Shown here one piece after another: positions 7,763-15,948 of a stretch of 32,155 bases of DNA. The position numbers were made by a program, and so were the translations under genes. Under the pieces are notes generated by a model. It was given only the letters and a program-made list of their open reading frames with translations, did not search any database and had not been told where the DNA came from. The first letter of the stretch is position 1, and each line of letters starts with the position of its first letter. The stretch spans positions 1 to 32,155 of the forward strand of contig JACIYN010000041.1 of the NCBI GenBank assembly GCA_014359885.1. Reading direction: 5' to 3'. This DNA comes from Desulfacinum sp. GTDB lineage: Bacteria > Desulfobacterota > Syntrophobacteria > Syntrophobacterales > DSM-9756.

Positions 7763-9844
7763 TTAGAAGTCGTAACGCAAGGTCATGTGGGCCTGATCGT
7801 TACCACCGTAAAATCCCGTGAGAGTATCGGCAGGACCGGCGAAAAGGTTAAGACCGAAAGTGAGCGAAAGGGGACGGAACCGCAGATAGGTGAGCGAAGG
7901 GTTCCAGTAGGAACTCCCGTCGGTGAGCATGATGAGGTATCTCAAGCGCGCTTCCAGGTCGCCCCGGAGGAGTTCCCTGGAAACTTCGCCGTTCAAGGAA
8001 AGGTTGTCCTTTTCGAAATAGAGGATCCGGTCCGTATCGCCCCCGATCCGTTCATAGGCGAGCTGCAGGTTGGCGTACCAGCCCTCCGGGCCGGCATAGT
8101 CGGCTCCCAGCACCGCGAAGAAAACGGGATGAGTGCTGGAAGTGAGCGAGTCGGTGAGAAACGAGCGGTCGGAAAAATAGGCCGCTTCCCCCCGAAGCCC
8201 CAGGTCCTTCCAGGTGGTTTCGAAGTCGAAGCCGATCATCCGGAACCGCTTGTAGTGCACTTCCACATCCCCCCCGGTGAAGATTCCCGTGAGGAGCGCC
8301 TTCTGAGTGGATTCCCGGGAAAAGGTTCCGTCCACCCGGATGTTTCGGAGCGGAAACCGGGCGATGTGGGGCGTGGGATCGAAGCCCTGAAAGGCGCTCA
8401 CGGCCAGGTCCCAGCCGTGGGTTCGGGCGGTGAGCCGTGTTCCCCCCTGGGCGTTTTCCAGGGTTCGAGCCGGTTCCCGGCGGTGGGCCTCGATCCCGTC
8501 CACCGCGTCCTTCACCCTGTCGGGCACCAGAGGGTCCGCTGCGACGGCCGCCTGGAGGTGTCGAAAGACGGCCCAGTCCGTCCCGAAGATGTTCACATCG
8601 TGGGGTTCAAAGAAGGGAACCAGGACGCCTTCCAGGCTGAAAGGCCCCCGGAAGGCCTTGATCCGGGCCATCCAGACGGGAAGCTTCCGGTCTTCCGTTT
8701 CCCAGGTGATCCCTTCCCGGAGGTCCTCGGGGTTGAGCACATCCACGGGACTCAGCTGGTCGGTCTTTCCCCAGCGAACGATCTGCTTTCCCAGCCGCAT
8801 TTCCAGGGGGCCGTCGGACCAGTGGAGGTAGGCTTCGTGGAGGTCCAGGTCCCAGTCGTTCCAGTCGGACCGGGTGCCGAACCAGAGAAGGTCGGAGCGG
8901 CCGGAAACCACGGCGAAGACGTTGCCGGCATTTCGGGAGAGGGGAGCCTTGGTTTCCAGCTGGAACCGCTTTCGAAGGGCGCGGGTGTGTTCCAGGGAAT
9001 CGTCCCGGTTCGTATCGGCCGCACCCCGCATTTCCAGGAAGCCGTCGATGCGGACGGGAGGTCGTAAGGACGGGCGGGAGCCGGAAGAAGATTCTCTATG
9101 CATTTGTGTTTCGGCGGACAGTGGAGATGTGTGGGTCCCGTGAAAGGTGAGAAGGGGGGAAGCGGGCGGGGGACCAGATAGGGCTTTGCAACTGTTGCTG
9201 GTATCGGGTTTTTCGGATGCCGGGGCGCGCCTCGTGGGGGCCGAAGACGGTTCCACGCCCACCCGGTATTCTTGCGTTACCTCTTTCGCGGCAAGGAGGG
9301 ATGACGGACGACCCGGGGAAGTGAACGGACCGAAAGGTTCGCCCGAAGTGTCAGGTGGTGATGGGGGTACCGCAGTAATGGATGTGGATGAAAAATTGGG
9401 CGCGGAAGATGGGGAGGTGTCGGGTGATGTGGGTACCGAGACTTCAGGGTATAAGAAAGAGAATGTGAAAGTCGAGCCGTCCCGACGGACGTTCCGGATG
9501 ATTGTTCGGCTCTCAGGCAGGTGGAAAACGAGACGCAGGAAACCATGGTGCGAAGCAATCCGGATCCTTTCCACCGGGCTTCCCGCGGTAAGGGGGATGG
9601 TCCTCGGGGCTTGAAGGAAAACGGGCCCTTTGGGGCTCAGGTCCACCACGTACCGACGAGGACGATCCAAGACGAATGTGGACAAGCTGGGCGCCGGGTC
9701 GGCGCATTGGACTTGGAAAACAGCGGATCCCTGTGAAACCTTAAGCGTGTACGCGAACTGTTCCGATGCAAATGCGTGCATCCCTAACACCGCGGTTAGG
9801 ATCACAAGGACGCATGATGAGAGGATGCAAGGCGCCTTGGACAT
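7763..9844 (-). CDS. AMIN domain - DUF1302-like outer-membrane beta-barrel protein
   Basis: Predicted outer-membrane protein of 693 residues. It has a signal peptide (ILSSCVLVILTAVLGMHAFA). An AMIN-like domain follows (about 28-130: YTLKVSQGSAVFQVQC, then FVLDRPRRYVVDLS and VERIRIASH). Then comes a long Pro/Ser/Thr-rich linker (about 130-265) and a C-terminal barrel of about 420 residues. The barrel shows DUF1302-type features (LRLGKQIVRWG-like text, here EMRLGKQIVRWGKTDQLSP) and ends in the aromatic signature MTLRYDF expected for Bam-dependent insertion. The start is ATG 9844, with GAGG about nine bases upstream, rather than 9916. The MMPL exporter gene starts 84 bp downstream on the same strand, so the two may form a trans-envelope pathway. 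AMIN domains usually bind peptidoglycan or target proteins to the envelope; that role here is inference. Confidence 0.8.
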   Translation of the reverse strand: MSKAPCILSSCVLVILTAVLGMHAFASEQFAYTLKVSQGSAVFQVQCADPAPSLSTFVLDRPRRYVVDLSPKGPVFLQAPRTIPLTAGSPVERIRIASHHGFLRLVFHLPESRTIIRNVRRDGSTFTFSFLYPEVSVPTSPDTSPSSAPNFSSTSITAVPPSPPDTSGEPFGPFTSPGRPSSLLAAKEVTQEYRVGVEPSSAPTRRAPASEKPDTSNSCKALSGPPPASPLLTFHGTHTSPLSAETQMHRESSSGSRPSLRPPVRIDGFLEMRGAADTNRDDSLEHTRALRKRFQLETKAPLSRNAGNVFAVVSGRSDLLWFGTRSDWNDWDLDLHEAYLHWSDGPLEMRLGKQIVRWGKTDQLSPVDVLNPEDLREGITWETEDRKLPVWMARIKAFRGPFSLEGVLVPFFEPHDVNIFGTDWAVFRHLQAAVAADPLVPDRVKDAVDGIEAHRREPARTLENAQGGTRLTARTHGWDLAVSAFQGFDPTPHIARFPLRNIRVDGTFSRESTQKALLTGIFTGGDVEVHYKRFRMIGFDFETTWKDLGLRGEAAYFSDRSFLTDSLTSSTHPVFFAVLGADYAGPEGWYANLQLAYERIGGDTDRILYFEKDNLSLNGEVSRELLRGDLEARLRYLIMLTDGSSYWNPSLTYLRFRPLSLTFGLNLFAGPADTLTGFYGGNDQAHMTLRYDF

Positions 9845-10032
9845 GATGATCCGCCTCGGTCCCGAGCCGCTATAGGGTGGATCGTGCAGGAAGGAATCTA
9901 GTAGCAGCCGCTCCATTCTTTATCCGGCCGAGTCAACCAATCCTGCTGTTACTTGTGCTTTCAACGAGGAGCTTATCAGAGAATAGACCCTAAAATCTCT
10001 TCCCCCGGAAACGCGGGCCTCGGGCTCGTCCG

Positions 10033-10060
10033 AGAAGCGGGCGACACGCCCGCGCTCCCA
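10033..10060. repeat. REP-like hairpin
   Basis: GCGGGCG (10037-10043) and CGCCCGC (10047-10053) form a seven-bp stem with loop ACA, flanked by GAA and GCTCCCA. Read on the minus strand it begins GGGAGCGCGGGCG, the form of widely dispersed intergenic palindromes. It lies between the barrel gene and the ThiF fragment; nothing else is recognised in 9845-10071. Confidence 0.5.
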
Positions 10061-10071
10061 GGAAAAAAGCG

Positions 10072-10392
10072 TTATAGGACAAGCTCCTGGGGTATGCGGT
10101 CATCCAACCGTTGTTCTGGGCTGCCCGACACCATGACGTCCAGCTTGGGCCGGCCGAAATGCTGGACCTTGGCTCCGTACTGGCGGTTCAAGTTGGCCGC
10201 TTCGAACACGTCCATGTCGGTCAGGTGGAACGCCCCCACGCCCATGCGGGCCAACGTGATGACATGGAGGCCGCCCACGCCCCCCAGGCCCGCCACGGCC
10301 ACCCGCGAACGGCGTAGGAGATCCTGTTCGGCTTCCGTGAAGAGGCCGATGTTTCGGGAGAAGGCCGCTTGGTAGTAGGTGCGAGGGTCCAT
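10072..10392 (-). pseudogene. ThiF/E1-family adenylyltransferase, N-terminal fragment
   Basis: From ATG 10392 the protein reads MDPRTYYQAAFSRNIGLF and continues with the nucleotide-binding GLGGVG motif (residues 35-40), the TDMDVFEAANLNRQ segment (Asp, Asn, Arg and Gln of the ATP site) and FGRPKLDVM. It then departs from the family after about 87 residues and stops at 106. ThiF-like proteins are about 200-300 residues, so most of the domain, including the catalytic half, is missing. There is no ribosome binding site; the sequence immediately upstream is a heptamer repeat array. The gene therefore appears broken at both ends. Confidence 0.8.
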
Positions 10393-10512
10393 TTGTCGTA
10401 AGTCGTAAGTCGTGAGTCGTGAGTCGTAAATCGTGAAATCGTGAAATCGTGAAGTCGTGAAGTCGTGAAATCGTGAATCGTGAATCGTGAATCGTGAATC
10501 GTCAGTCGTCAG
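10391..10512 (+). repeat. Heptamer repeat array 1 (GTAAGTC / GTGAGTC / GTGAATC)
   Basis: About 120 bp of 7-bp units, with some 8-bp GTGAAATC units. The order is GTAAGTC, GTGAGTC, a GTGAAATC block and a GTGAATC block, ending in GTCAGTC and GTCAGGC variants. All units face the same way, unlike the other arrays. The array abuts the start codon of the ThiF fragment and has replaced its upstream region. Confidence 0.9.
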
Positions 10513-10620
10513 GCGTAGCGTCAGGACGTGTGGCTGCGTGATGCGGCCGGGCAGACCCAACCTGACGACCGCCGTTGGTCTTGGGCGAAAGACCGGAAAC
10601 CTTGCCGTTTCCGCCGGCCG

Positions 10621-10911
10621 TCATTCCAGGCATCCTTCCAGGAAGGTGCGGAAGGCGTCCAGGCTTTCCGCTCGGACGGCCTGGCGGCGAAGCGACTTCA
10701 TCGTGACCATGGATTCCATGGACAGGATGGCCTTTTCCACCGCCGCCGGGCACTTCCCGAAGCGCTCCAATAGGACGTCCAGCACCGCTTCCCGCGCCGC
10801 ATCGATCATTCCCTGCTGCAGGCCCTGCTGGAGGCCTTGTTGCAAGCCTTGTTGCAGACCTTCGTCAAAGCCTTCCTTTTTGATGATTTCATACCCTGCC
10901 GATTCCATCAT
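10621..10911 (-). pseudogene. Rpn-family nuclease, C-terminal fragment (copy A)
   Basis: Reads MMESAGYEIIKKEGFDEG, then four GLQQ units, then a divergent C-terminus ending FLEGCLE. The first part is nearly identical to the intact copy B (11000-11896), where it follows the nuclease domain. Upstream the frame is closed by a TGA (IVR-stop-RKDIMMES), so the catalytic PD-(D/E)XK half is absent. The C-terminal half (LLERFGKCPAAVEKAIL) differs from copies B and C, suggesting a separate ancestral paralog joined by recombination. The GLQQ units are 12-bp DNA repeats at about 10813-10860. Confidence 0.75.
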
Positions 10912-10955
10912 GATGTCTTTCCTTCAGCGCACGATCAACCGATGCTCCGCTTTCC

Positions 10956-12190
10956 CGGTCCTCCGCGGTCGCAGGGCTCATCGGGATCGCTCCGCCATAT
11001 CAGCGTTTCCTTCGCCTTCCGCGGGGTTTTTCTTCCACAAGCTCCACGAAGGCCTCCAGCGTGGGGACCGTGGCGCTTTGGCGCCGGAGTTCTTTCAGTC
11101 GCTGCAAATCCGAAGTGCCGTAAATCCTTCGCACCAGGTCCATGGGCACCGCCCCGAACCGAGCTTCCAGATTGTCCAAAACGGCCTCCTGCGCCTCCTG
11201 CACCTTGCCCTGCTCAATCCCCTGTTCAATTCCTGCCTGGAGGCCTTCGTCAAAGCCTTCCTTTTTGATGATTTCATACCCAGCCGATTCCATCATGATG
11301 TCTCTCCTTCGGCGAAGGATCAACTGCGGGATTTCTTCCGAAACGAGCCCGGAGAGGATGGTCATGCCGGTGAGGAGATCCCCCTTGGCTTGCCGGTTCA
11401 GATCGCTCTCACTGATGCGTCGTTCCGCCTCTTCGGCAAGATTCAGGCCGTCCTTCATCAAGGGAACGAAGGGCATGAGGCACGGCAGGCCTGTCCCGAC
11501 GGCTTCGAAAGCGTCCAGTTCCCACAATCGAACCAAAACGAAACGGTAATGGATGCCACCGTCTTGGAAATGGTCCACGCAGCGTTCGGAAGGAGTGAGG
11601 AGCAGCACCGCCCCCATGGCCGCAAGCCGATACCGCCTCCGGTATCGCACTTCGTACTCCAGGAGCCGAAGCGGCACGTCCCAGGACCATCGCGTCTGCA
11701 CTTCCAACACCACGATCCTTTCCTTCTTGTCGGAAGTGACCACGCGGAGGGGGAAATCCGCACGCCGCACGGTGACGGTTTCCTGCGGAATCTCCACGAT
11801 TTCCGACTCTTCCACGGAAAGACCCAGGAAGTACGAAAGGGCCGTATCCCGGCACCGATCCAGGATCACCTTGACGGCTGCATCGTATCCCCCCATTTCG
11901 GTCCTCCGCGGTCGCAGGGCTCATCGGGATCGCTCCGCCATATCAGCGTTTCCCCCGCCTTCCGCGGGGTTTTTCTTCCACAAGCTGCACGAAGGCCTGC
12001 AGGGTCGGGACCGTGGCGCTCCGACGCCGAAGTTCTTTCAGATGCTGCAAATCCGAAGTGCCGTAAATCCTTCGCACCAGGTCCATGGGCACCGCCCCGA
12101 ACCGTGCTTCCAGATTGTCCAAAACGGCCTCCTGCGCCTCCTGCACCTTGCCCTGCTCAATCCCCTGTTCAATTCCTGCCTGGAGGCCTT
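10956..12190. repeat. Pair of ~292-bp direct repeats in the Rpn cluster
   Basis: The segment 10956-11247 recurs at 11899-12190, 943 bp away, with few differences. It runs from the spacer CGGTCCTCCGCGGTCGC through the C-terminal coding parts of copies B and C. A second, shorter identity links 10861-10917 (copy A) with 11246-11302 (copy B). The spacer CCGATGCTCCGCTTTCCCGG beside copy A also recurs beside copy C at about 12279. Together these show repeated unequal exchange. Confidence 0.85.
11000..11896 (-). CDS. Rpn-family recombination-promoting nuclease / PD-(D/E)XK transposase-like protein (copy B)
   Basis: The only full-length member of the local Rpn cluster (298 residues, the usual size). 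The nuclease core shows Asp47 in RRADFPLR and Glu65-Val-Gln67 in VVLEVQTRW, the D...ExQ form of the PD-(D/E)XK site typical of Rpn proteins. RRRRDIMMESAGYEIIKKEG and a GxxQGIEQG repeat link to a helical C-terminus ending in the basic tail KPRGRRRKR. Known Rpn proteins are DNA endonucleases that promote recombination and spread as multi-copy families. GGAGGA lies five bases before ATG 11896. The 3' half is duplicated in copy C. Whether it is active cannot be told from sequence. Confidence 0.85.
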   Translation of the reverse strand: MGGYDAAVKVILDRCRDTALSYFLGLSVEESEIVEIPQETVTVRRADFPLRVVTSDKKERIVVLEVQTRWSWDVPLRLLEYEVRYRRRYRLAAMGAVLLLTPSERCVDHFQDGGIHYRFVLVRLWELDAFEAVGTGLPCLMPFVPLMKDGLNLAEEAERRISESDLNRQAKGDLLTGMTILSGLVSEEIPQLILRRRRDIMMESAGYEIIKKEGFDEGLQAGIEQGIEQGKVQEAQEAVLDNLEARFGAVPMDLVRRIYGTSDLQRLKELRRQSATVPTLEAFVELVEEKPRGRRRKR

Positions 12191-12272
12191 GTTGGAATCC
12201 TTCTTTAACTCCCTCGTTCTTGATGATTTCATAGGCTGCCGATTCGTTCATGATGTCTTTCCTTCGGCGCAC
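11943..12272 (-). pseudogene. Rpn-family nuclease, C-terminal fragment (copy C)
   Basis: Reads from a GTG at 12272 (MRRRKDIMNESAAYEIIKN) through the GLQAGIEQGIEQGK repeat to the same ending as copy B (KPRGRRGKR). The whole nuclease domain is missing and no ribosome binding site is evident. Its last ~250 bp are nearly identical to copy B, whereas the ~60 bp around the start are more diverged. Confidence 0.75.
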
Positions 12273-12368
12273 GATGAACCGATGCTCCGCTTTCCCGGTC
12301 CTGCTCGATCGTCAGCGTTCATCGGCATCGTTCCGCCTCGGGAGGGCAAGGGTTGCGGCGGCGTGGCC

Positions 12369-13223
12369 TCAGTCCCACTCGAAGCTTTGGATGACCAGGA
12401 TGCCGGCTTCGCGGGCCTTTTCCAAGACCTTGGGCTTGGCGTAGTGGGTGACGATAATGGGAAGGGGCTCTTCGGCCACCACCGCGCCCACCTTCTGAAG
12501 CTTCCGCCGGAGGCTCCGGAGCTTGGACGCGTCGTCCAGCCGGAGCACCGATTCGCCCACCAGGACCACGGGCTTGTCACCTTGGAGCGCGCGGGCGAAG
12601 AAGTTGATCTCCTCGTCCGCCACGTCGGCCCGAATAATCCGATCCTGCACCCGGATCCCGTGGTTGGCCTCCAGGAAGGCCGGGAGCTTCCGGTACGCCT
12701 CGTTTTCCAGGGCATAGGCCATGCTCCGGCTGAGCCCGCCCACCTGCTCCCGGGTGGCCTTGAGGCCCCGGGCCAGGGCCGCCACTTCCTTTTCCGTGCG
12801 TTTCTGGGCCTCGGCCAGTTCCTCGACACGCGCTTCGGTGCGTTTCTGGGCTTCGGCCAGTTCCTCGACACGCGCTTCCGTACGCTTCTGGGCCTCTGCG
12901 AGTTCTTCGACACGGGCTTCGGTCCGCTTCTGGGCTTCGGCCAGTTCTTCCACCTTGACGGTGAGGCGGTCCAGGCGGGCTTCGGTCTTCTTCTGGGCCT
13001 CGGCCAGCTCCTCCATCTTGACGGTCAGGTTGTCCAGCCGCACTTCGGTTTTGAGCTGCGCCTCGGCCAGTTGGCGCACCACGTCCTTCAGCTCGTTGAA
13101 TTCGTGCTTGGTGACCGCCTCCTCGCGGTTTCGCTCCACTTCCTCAAAGAGGCTCAAGAGCGCATCGCGCAGATCCGGTGCCACGCGTTCCAGTTTTCTG
13201 TAGAGGGCCACACTCATGCCCAT
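12369..13223 (-). CDS. Coiled-coil protein with C-terminal nuclease-like domain (DUF3782 type)
   Basis: 284 residues. An N-terminal helical region is followed by a long coiled coil (about residues 45-150) made of heptad-based repeats: two 21-residue units ([18 protein letters not shown]) and then 14-residue units [14 protein letters not shown]. The C-terminal ~120 residues ([28 protein letters not shown] and [14 protein letters not shown]) resemble the restriction-endonuclease-like domain found in DUF3782/coiled-coil proteins common in bacteria and archaea with Rpn elements, but a complete active site is not obvious. The start is ATG 13223, preceded by AGGTGGAAG. It lies upstream of the Rpn copies on the same strand. 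The function is unknown. Confidence 0.72.
   Translation of the reverse strand: MGMSVALYRKLERVAPDLRDALLSLFEEVERNREEAVTKHEFNELKDVVRQLAEAQLKTEVRLDNLTVKMEELAEAQKKTEARLDRLTVKVEELAEAQKRTEARVEELAEAQKRTEARVEELAEAQKRTEARVEELAEAQKRTEKEVAALARGLKATREQVGGLSRSMAYALENEAYRKLPAFLEANHGIRVQDRIIRADVADEEINFFARALQGDKPVVLVGESVLRLDDASKLRSLRRKLQKVGAVVAEEPLPIIVTHYAKPKVLEKAREAGILVIQSFEWD
12792..13070. repeat. 63-bp and 42-bp coding tandem repeats
   Basis: The coiled-coil part of the gene consists of two 63-bp units followed by about four 42-bp units, nearly identical at DNA level. Such arrays readily change copy number while staying in frame and keeping the heptad register. Confidence 0.85.
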
Positions 13224-13394
13224 GGTGCTTCCACCTCTTGCGGGGCGGCGGCTTTCCTTGGAATGCCGCCGCGGGGACTCTTCTTCGGATTGGCCTTGTT
13301 CTCCATCCTACCTGAAGGGATCCCGAAGGGCAAGGAACATCTGGAATTACAAGGGGTTCGAAGCCCGTTTTCGCCCGTCGCCCGTCCGTTCCCC

Positions 13395-14177
13395 CTACCA
13401 GGTTTCCAGGGCCCGGACGCTGAAGGCGGAATCGTCCAGGCCGGTGTTGTAATCGATCCGGAGAGTCTTCACGATCGTGCGATGATCGTCTTCCAGGTTG
13501 TGCATGACCACCGCCGTCTCCGTCCAGATGCCCTCGATCTGCTGGAGTGCCTGCACCTGGTAGGTCTTCACGGGCCGGCCCTTCTTGTCGAAGTAGTGGA
13601 TGCGGAGCGGCACGTCCAGGTCCTTGGCCACCCAGCTGCGGATGCGCCCGTACTGGCTCCGGACGCCGGGCTTGGGCGAGGAATCCACCACCCAGCAGGG
13701 AACCTGCTCCACCGTTTCTTCGCCCGCCAGGGTGTGTTGGAAGTCTTCCACGGGCCGGCGCTCCATGTCTTCGTAGGTGAAATCGCTGTTCACGAAGCTT
13801 CGCGACTTCTGGGAAGAGACGATCCGCCGGGCCCTCCGAAGGGCCGGAAGATACAGGAACTGCTCGGTTTCGGCCCCTTCCCTTTCCAGCACGAGAAACC
13901 CCGTCCCTTCGATGTCGGCGGGGGAAAGGAACCGGACGAGGGCCTTGCGGACCGGCCCGTCGGTCTTGGTGTAGGCCCTGAGGGTCCGGACCCTCTCGTG
14001 GCCGCTTTTGCTCACCAGCGTCATCTCGGCTTCGGCCACCGAGTCGCTTCCCACGTTGCGATCATGAACCCGGCGGGCGATCTCCTCTCCCGTGGGTGTT
14101 TGGGCCCTGCAGGGAAGGCCGGAAACGGAAAGGGCGGAAAAGAGGACGGCGACAAACAGTGCGATTTTGCCTTTCAT
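13395..14177 (-). CDS. Outer-membrane lipoprotein-sorting protein (LolA-like, periplasmic)
   Basis: A 260-residue protein with a signal peptide (GKIALFVAVLFSALSVSGLPCRA) and the LolA-like half-barrel pattern: EIARRVHDRNVG, MTLVSKSGHERVR, RFLSPADIEGTGFLVLE, FLYLPALRRARRI, DFTYEDMERRP, then DVPLRIHYFDKKGRPVKTYQV and LRIDYNTGLDDSAFSVRALE. This family is typically encoded beside MMPL/RND exporters and is thought to carry hydrophobic cargo across the periplasm. The start is ATG 14177, with AGGAGGT eight bases upstream. The nearest MMPL gene is 5.7 kb downstream on the same strand, beyond the Rpn cluster. The Cys in the signal region lies in a weak lipobox context (GLPC), so lipidation is doubtful. 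Confidence 0.87.
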   Translation of the reverse strand: MKGKIALFVAVLFSALSVSGLPCRAQTPTGEEIARRVHDRNVGSDSVAEAEMTLVSKSGHERVRTLRAYTKTDGPVRKALVRFLSPADIEGTGFLVLEREGAETEQFLYLPALRRARRIVSSQKSRSFVNSDFTYEDMERRPVEDFQHTLAGEETVEQVPCWVVDSSPKPGVRSQYGRIRSWVAKDLDVPLRIHYFDKKGRPVKTYQVQALQQIEGIWTETAVVMHNLEDDHRTIVKTLRIDYNTGLDDSAFSVRALETW

Positions 14178-14254
14178 GGAAGGAAACCTCCTTTGCAACC
14201 AATGTGGTCCTAAAAAGACCGGATGGTGGAATCATAGCCCGACGCAGGGACTTG

Positions 14255-14293
14255 GGCCAGGGCGCTTCGCGAAAGCGGAAAAGCGCCCTGGCC
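14255..14293. repeat. 13-bp inverted repeat between divergent genes
   Basis: GGCCAGGGCGCTT (14255-14267) pairs perfectly with AAGCGCCCTGGCC (14281-14293) around a 13-base loop that itself contains TTCGCGAA-like symmetry. It lies between the divergent LolA-like and M20 genes. No T tract follows, so it is more likely a repeat or operator than a terminator. Nothing else is recognised in the ~500-bp gap 14178-14694. Confidence 0.55.
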
Positions 14294-14694
14294 GGGATCT
14301 TCCCGTTGCGGCGAAATTTCATCTATGGAATCGTCACGATACCCGCATATCTTGAAGAAGGAGACAGCCTCCCGGATTCCTGCCTGCGGGCCGATCCCGC
14401 GGTTCCCACAGGGGCGAAGGAGGCGTTCCGAAAGGTCTTCCGGTTCGGGTGCCTCTGAAAGGCAAAACCGCTCCTTGAGATCCCCAGGGGTGAGGTATAC
14501 CATGGAGGGGCACGGCGCTGGAGGGCGCCATGCCCCCCTGGTTTGATCCACCCGCCGGTTCGGAAGATCCCGCGGGCCCATCCGGCCGGAAGGCCGGTTC
14601 TTTGGCAAGGAAACGGTGAACGGGCGCGAGCCGGCGCCGGCGCTTCTTCCTCCAACCCCAGGGGCGGCCCCGGCCGCCATAGCGAGAGGATCCC

Positions 14695-15762
14695 ATGCGA
14701 GAGGTGATGGAACTGACCAAGGAACTGATCCGGTTTCCGTCCATGCATTCCAGGCCGGAAGAAATTCAGCGGTGTGCCGACTTTGTGGCCGGCTACCTGG
14801 AGGAAGCCGGTGCGGCCTGCCAGCGCTACGATGTGGAGGGCATTCCGTCGCTCCTGGTGACGCCGCGCGAGGGGTACGCCCCGGTGCTTCTCATGAGCCA
14901 TATCGACGTGGTGGACGCGCCGGAGGAGCTCTTCGAGCCCGTGGAAAAGGACGGAAAGCTCTACGGCCGCGGGGCCATCGACGACAAGTACGCCGTGGCC
15001 CTTTCCCTGGTGCTCCTTCGCCGGCACCTGGAAAGGCTCCGGGCGGAGGGCAAAGGCCAGGAGGCCCTGGGCTTCGGGGTGCTCATCACGGGAGATGAGG
15101 AGATCGGCGGCTACCGGGGTGCCCGGGAGGTGCTGAAAGATGCGCGGGCGGACTTTTGCATCGCCCTGGACGGCGGCAGCGTCCATGAAATCATCCTGAA
15201 GGAAAAGGGAATCCTGCGACTCAGGCTCACGGCGCAGGGAAAGACCGCCCACGGAGCCCGGCCGTGGCTCGGGGAAAACGCCATCGAGATCCTCATGGAC
15301 GATCTCCGCACCATCCGCCCCCTGTTCGACCTGGACGCCCCGGACCACTGGCACCGCACCCTGAACCTGGGCTGGATCCGCGGGGGCACGTCGGTGAACC
15401 AGGTCCCGGACACGGCCGAGGCCAAACTGGATATCCGTTATACGGAAGAGGACGACCTGGACCGGCTGGTGGAGGAGGTGAAGCAGCGGGTGCGCTCCCG
15501 GGTGGAGGTCCTGGAGCGGGAGCCGCTCTTTTTCGGCGAAAAGACCGCCCACGTGGAGCGCCTGATGGAGTTCATCCCCGGCGTGCGCCTGGGCCAGGCC
15601 CACGGCGCGTCCGACGCCCGGTTCCTTTCCCGCTACGGCATTCCCGGCATCGTCTGGGGCGCCGACGGGGAAAACACGCAGCATTCCCTGGACGAACACG
15701 TGGTGGTGGAAAGCGTGGAGCGCCTCTACCACGCCATCGACCGCCTGGTGCAGGGGGTTTAG
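14695..15762 (+). CDS. M20-family metallopeptidase (ArgE/DapE/CPG2-like)
   Basis: Zinc-dependent amidohydrolase or dipeptidase of 355 residues, the usual length. The expected metal and catalytic residues are visible: His69 and Asp71 in SHIDVV, bridging Asp96 in GRGAIDDKY, catalytic Glu135 with ligand Glu136 in GDEEIGG, Asp159 in ALDGGS, and His330 in TQHSLDEH. The dimerisation domain starts at about residue 175 (KGILRLRLTAQGKTAHGARP). The start is ATG 14695, with AGAGGA four bases upstream. No signal peptide is present, so it is cytoplasmic. The substrate (N-acyl amino acid, dipeptide or other) cannot be assigned; no amino-acid biosynthesis genes are adjacent. Confidence 0.9.
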   Translation: MREVMELTKELIRFPSMHSRPEEIQRCADFVAGYLEEAGAACQRYDVEGIPSLLVTPREGYAPVLLMSHIDVVDAPEELFEPVEKDGKLYGRGAIDDKYAVALSLVLLRRHLERLRAEGKGQEALGFGVLITGDEEIGGYRGAREVLKDARADFCIALDGGSVHEIILKEKGILRLRLTAQGKTAHGARPWLGENAIEILMDDLRTIRPLFDLDAPDHWHRTLNLGWIRGGTSVNQVPDTAEAKLDIRYTEEDDLDRLVEEVKQRVRSRVEVLEREPLFFGEKTAHVERLMEFIPGVRLGQAHGASDARFLSRYGIPGIVWGADGENTQHSLDEHVVVESVERLYHAIDRLVQGV

Positions 15763-15770
15763 CAGAAAAA

Positions 15771-15799
15771 TTCACCGCAGAGACGAGGAGAGCGCAGAG
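15771..15799 (+). repeat. Dispersed repeat of the TTCACCGCAGAGACG type
   Basis: TTCACCGCAGAGACGAGGAG, followed by AGCGCAGAG, matches a short sequence widely scattered in intergenic regions of many bacterial genomes. It begins eight bases after the M20 stop codon. The rest of the 186-bp gap to the next gene shows no gene. Confidence 0.5.
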
Positions 15800-15948
15800 G
15801 GGACCTTCTTGGAGCCGCACCGCTCGAGAAGGGCGATGCGGCTCAAGGTCCGCCCTGCGGGAATGTTCAACCGTAGCGGTCGATAGAGCGAATCGAGTGA
15901 TGAATTGGCGCAGCCGGCGACGAACCGAAGCGCCTGAAAGGAACGACC

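Noticed and set aside
6938..9067. A 709-codon open frame on the plus strand
   Set aside because: It runs antisense through the MMPL and barrel genes, which have clear domains, signals and binding sites. The translated text shows no domain and the opening is due to GC-rich codon structure.
13245..13272. GCGGCGGC/GCCGCCGC hairpin as a terminator of the LolA-like gene
   Set aside because: The stem is good but there is no T tract on either strand, and it sits close to the start of the coiled-coil gene. It is left as an unexplained hairpin.
11553..14213. An 886-codon open frame on the plus strand
   Set aside because: It is antisense to the Rpn, coiled-coil and LolA-like genes. Its apparent repeats ([13 protein letters not shown]) are the mirror of the coiled-coil repeats.
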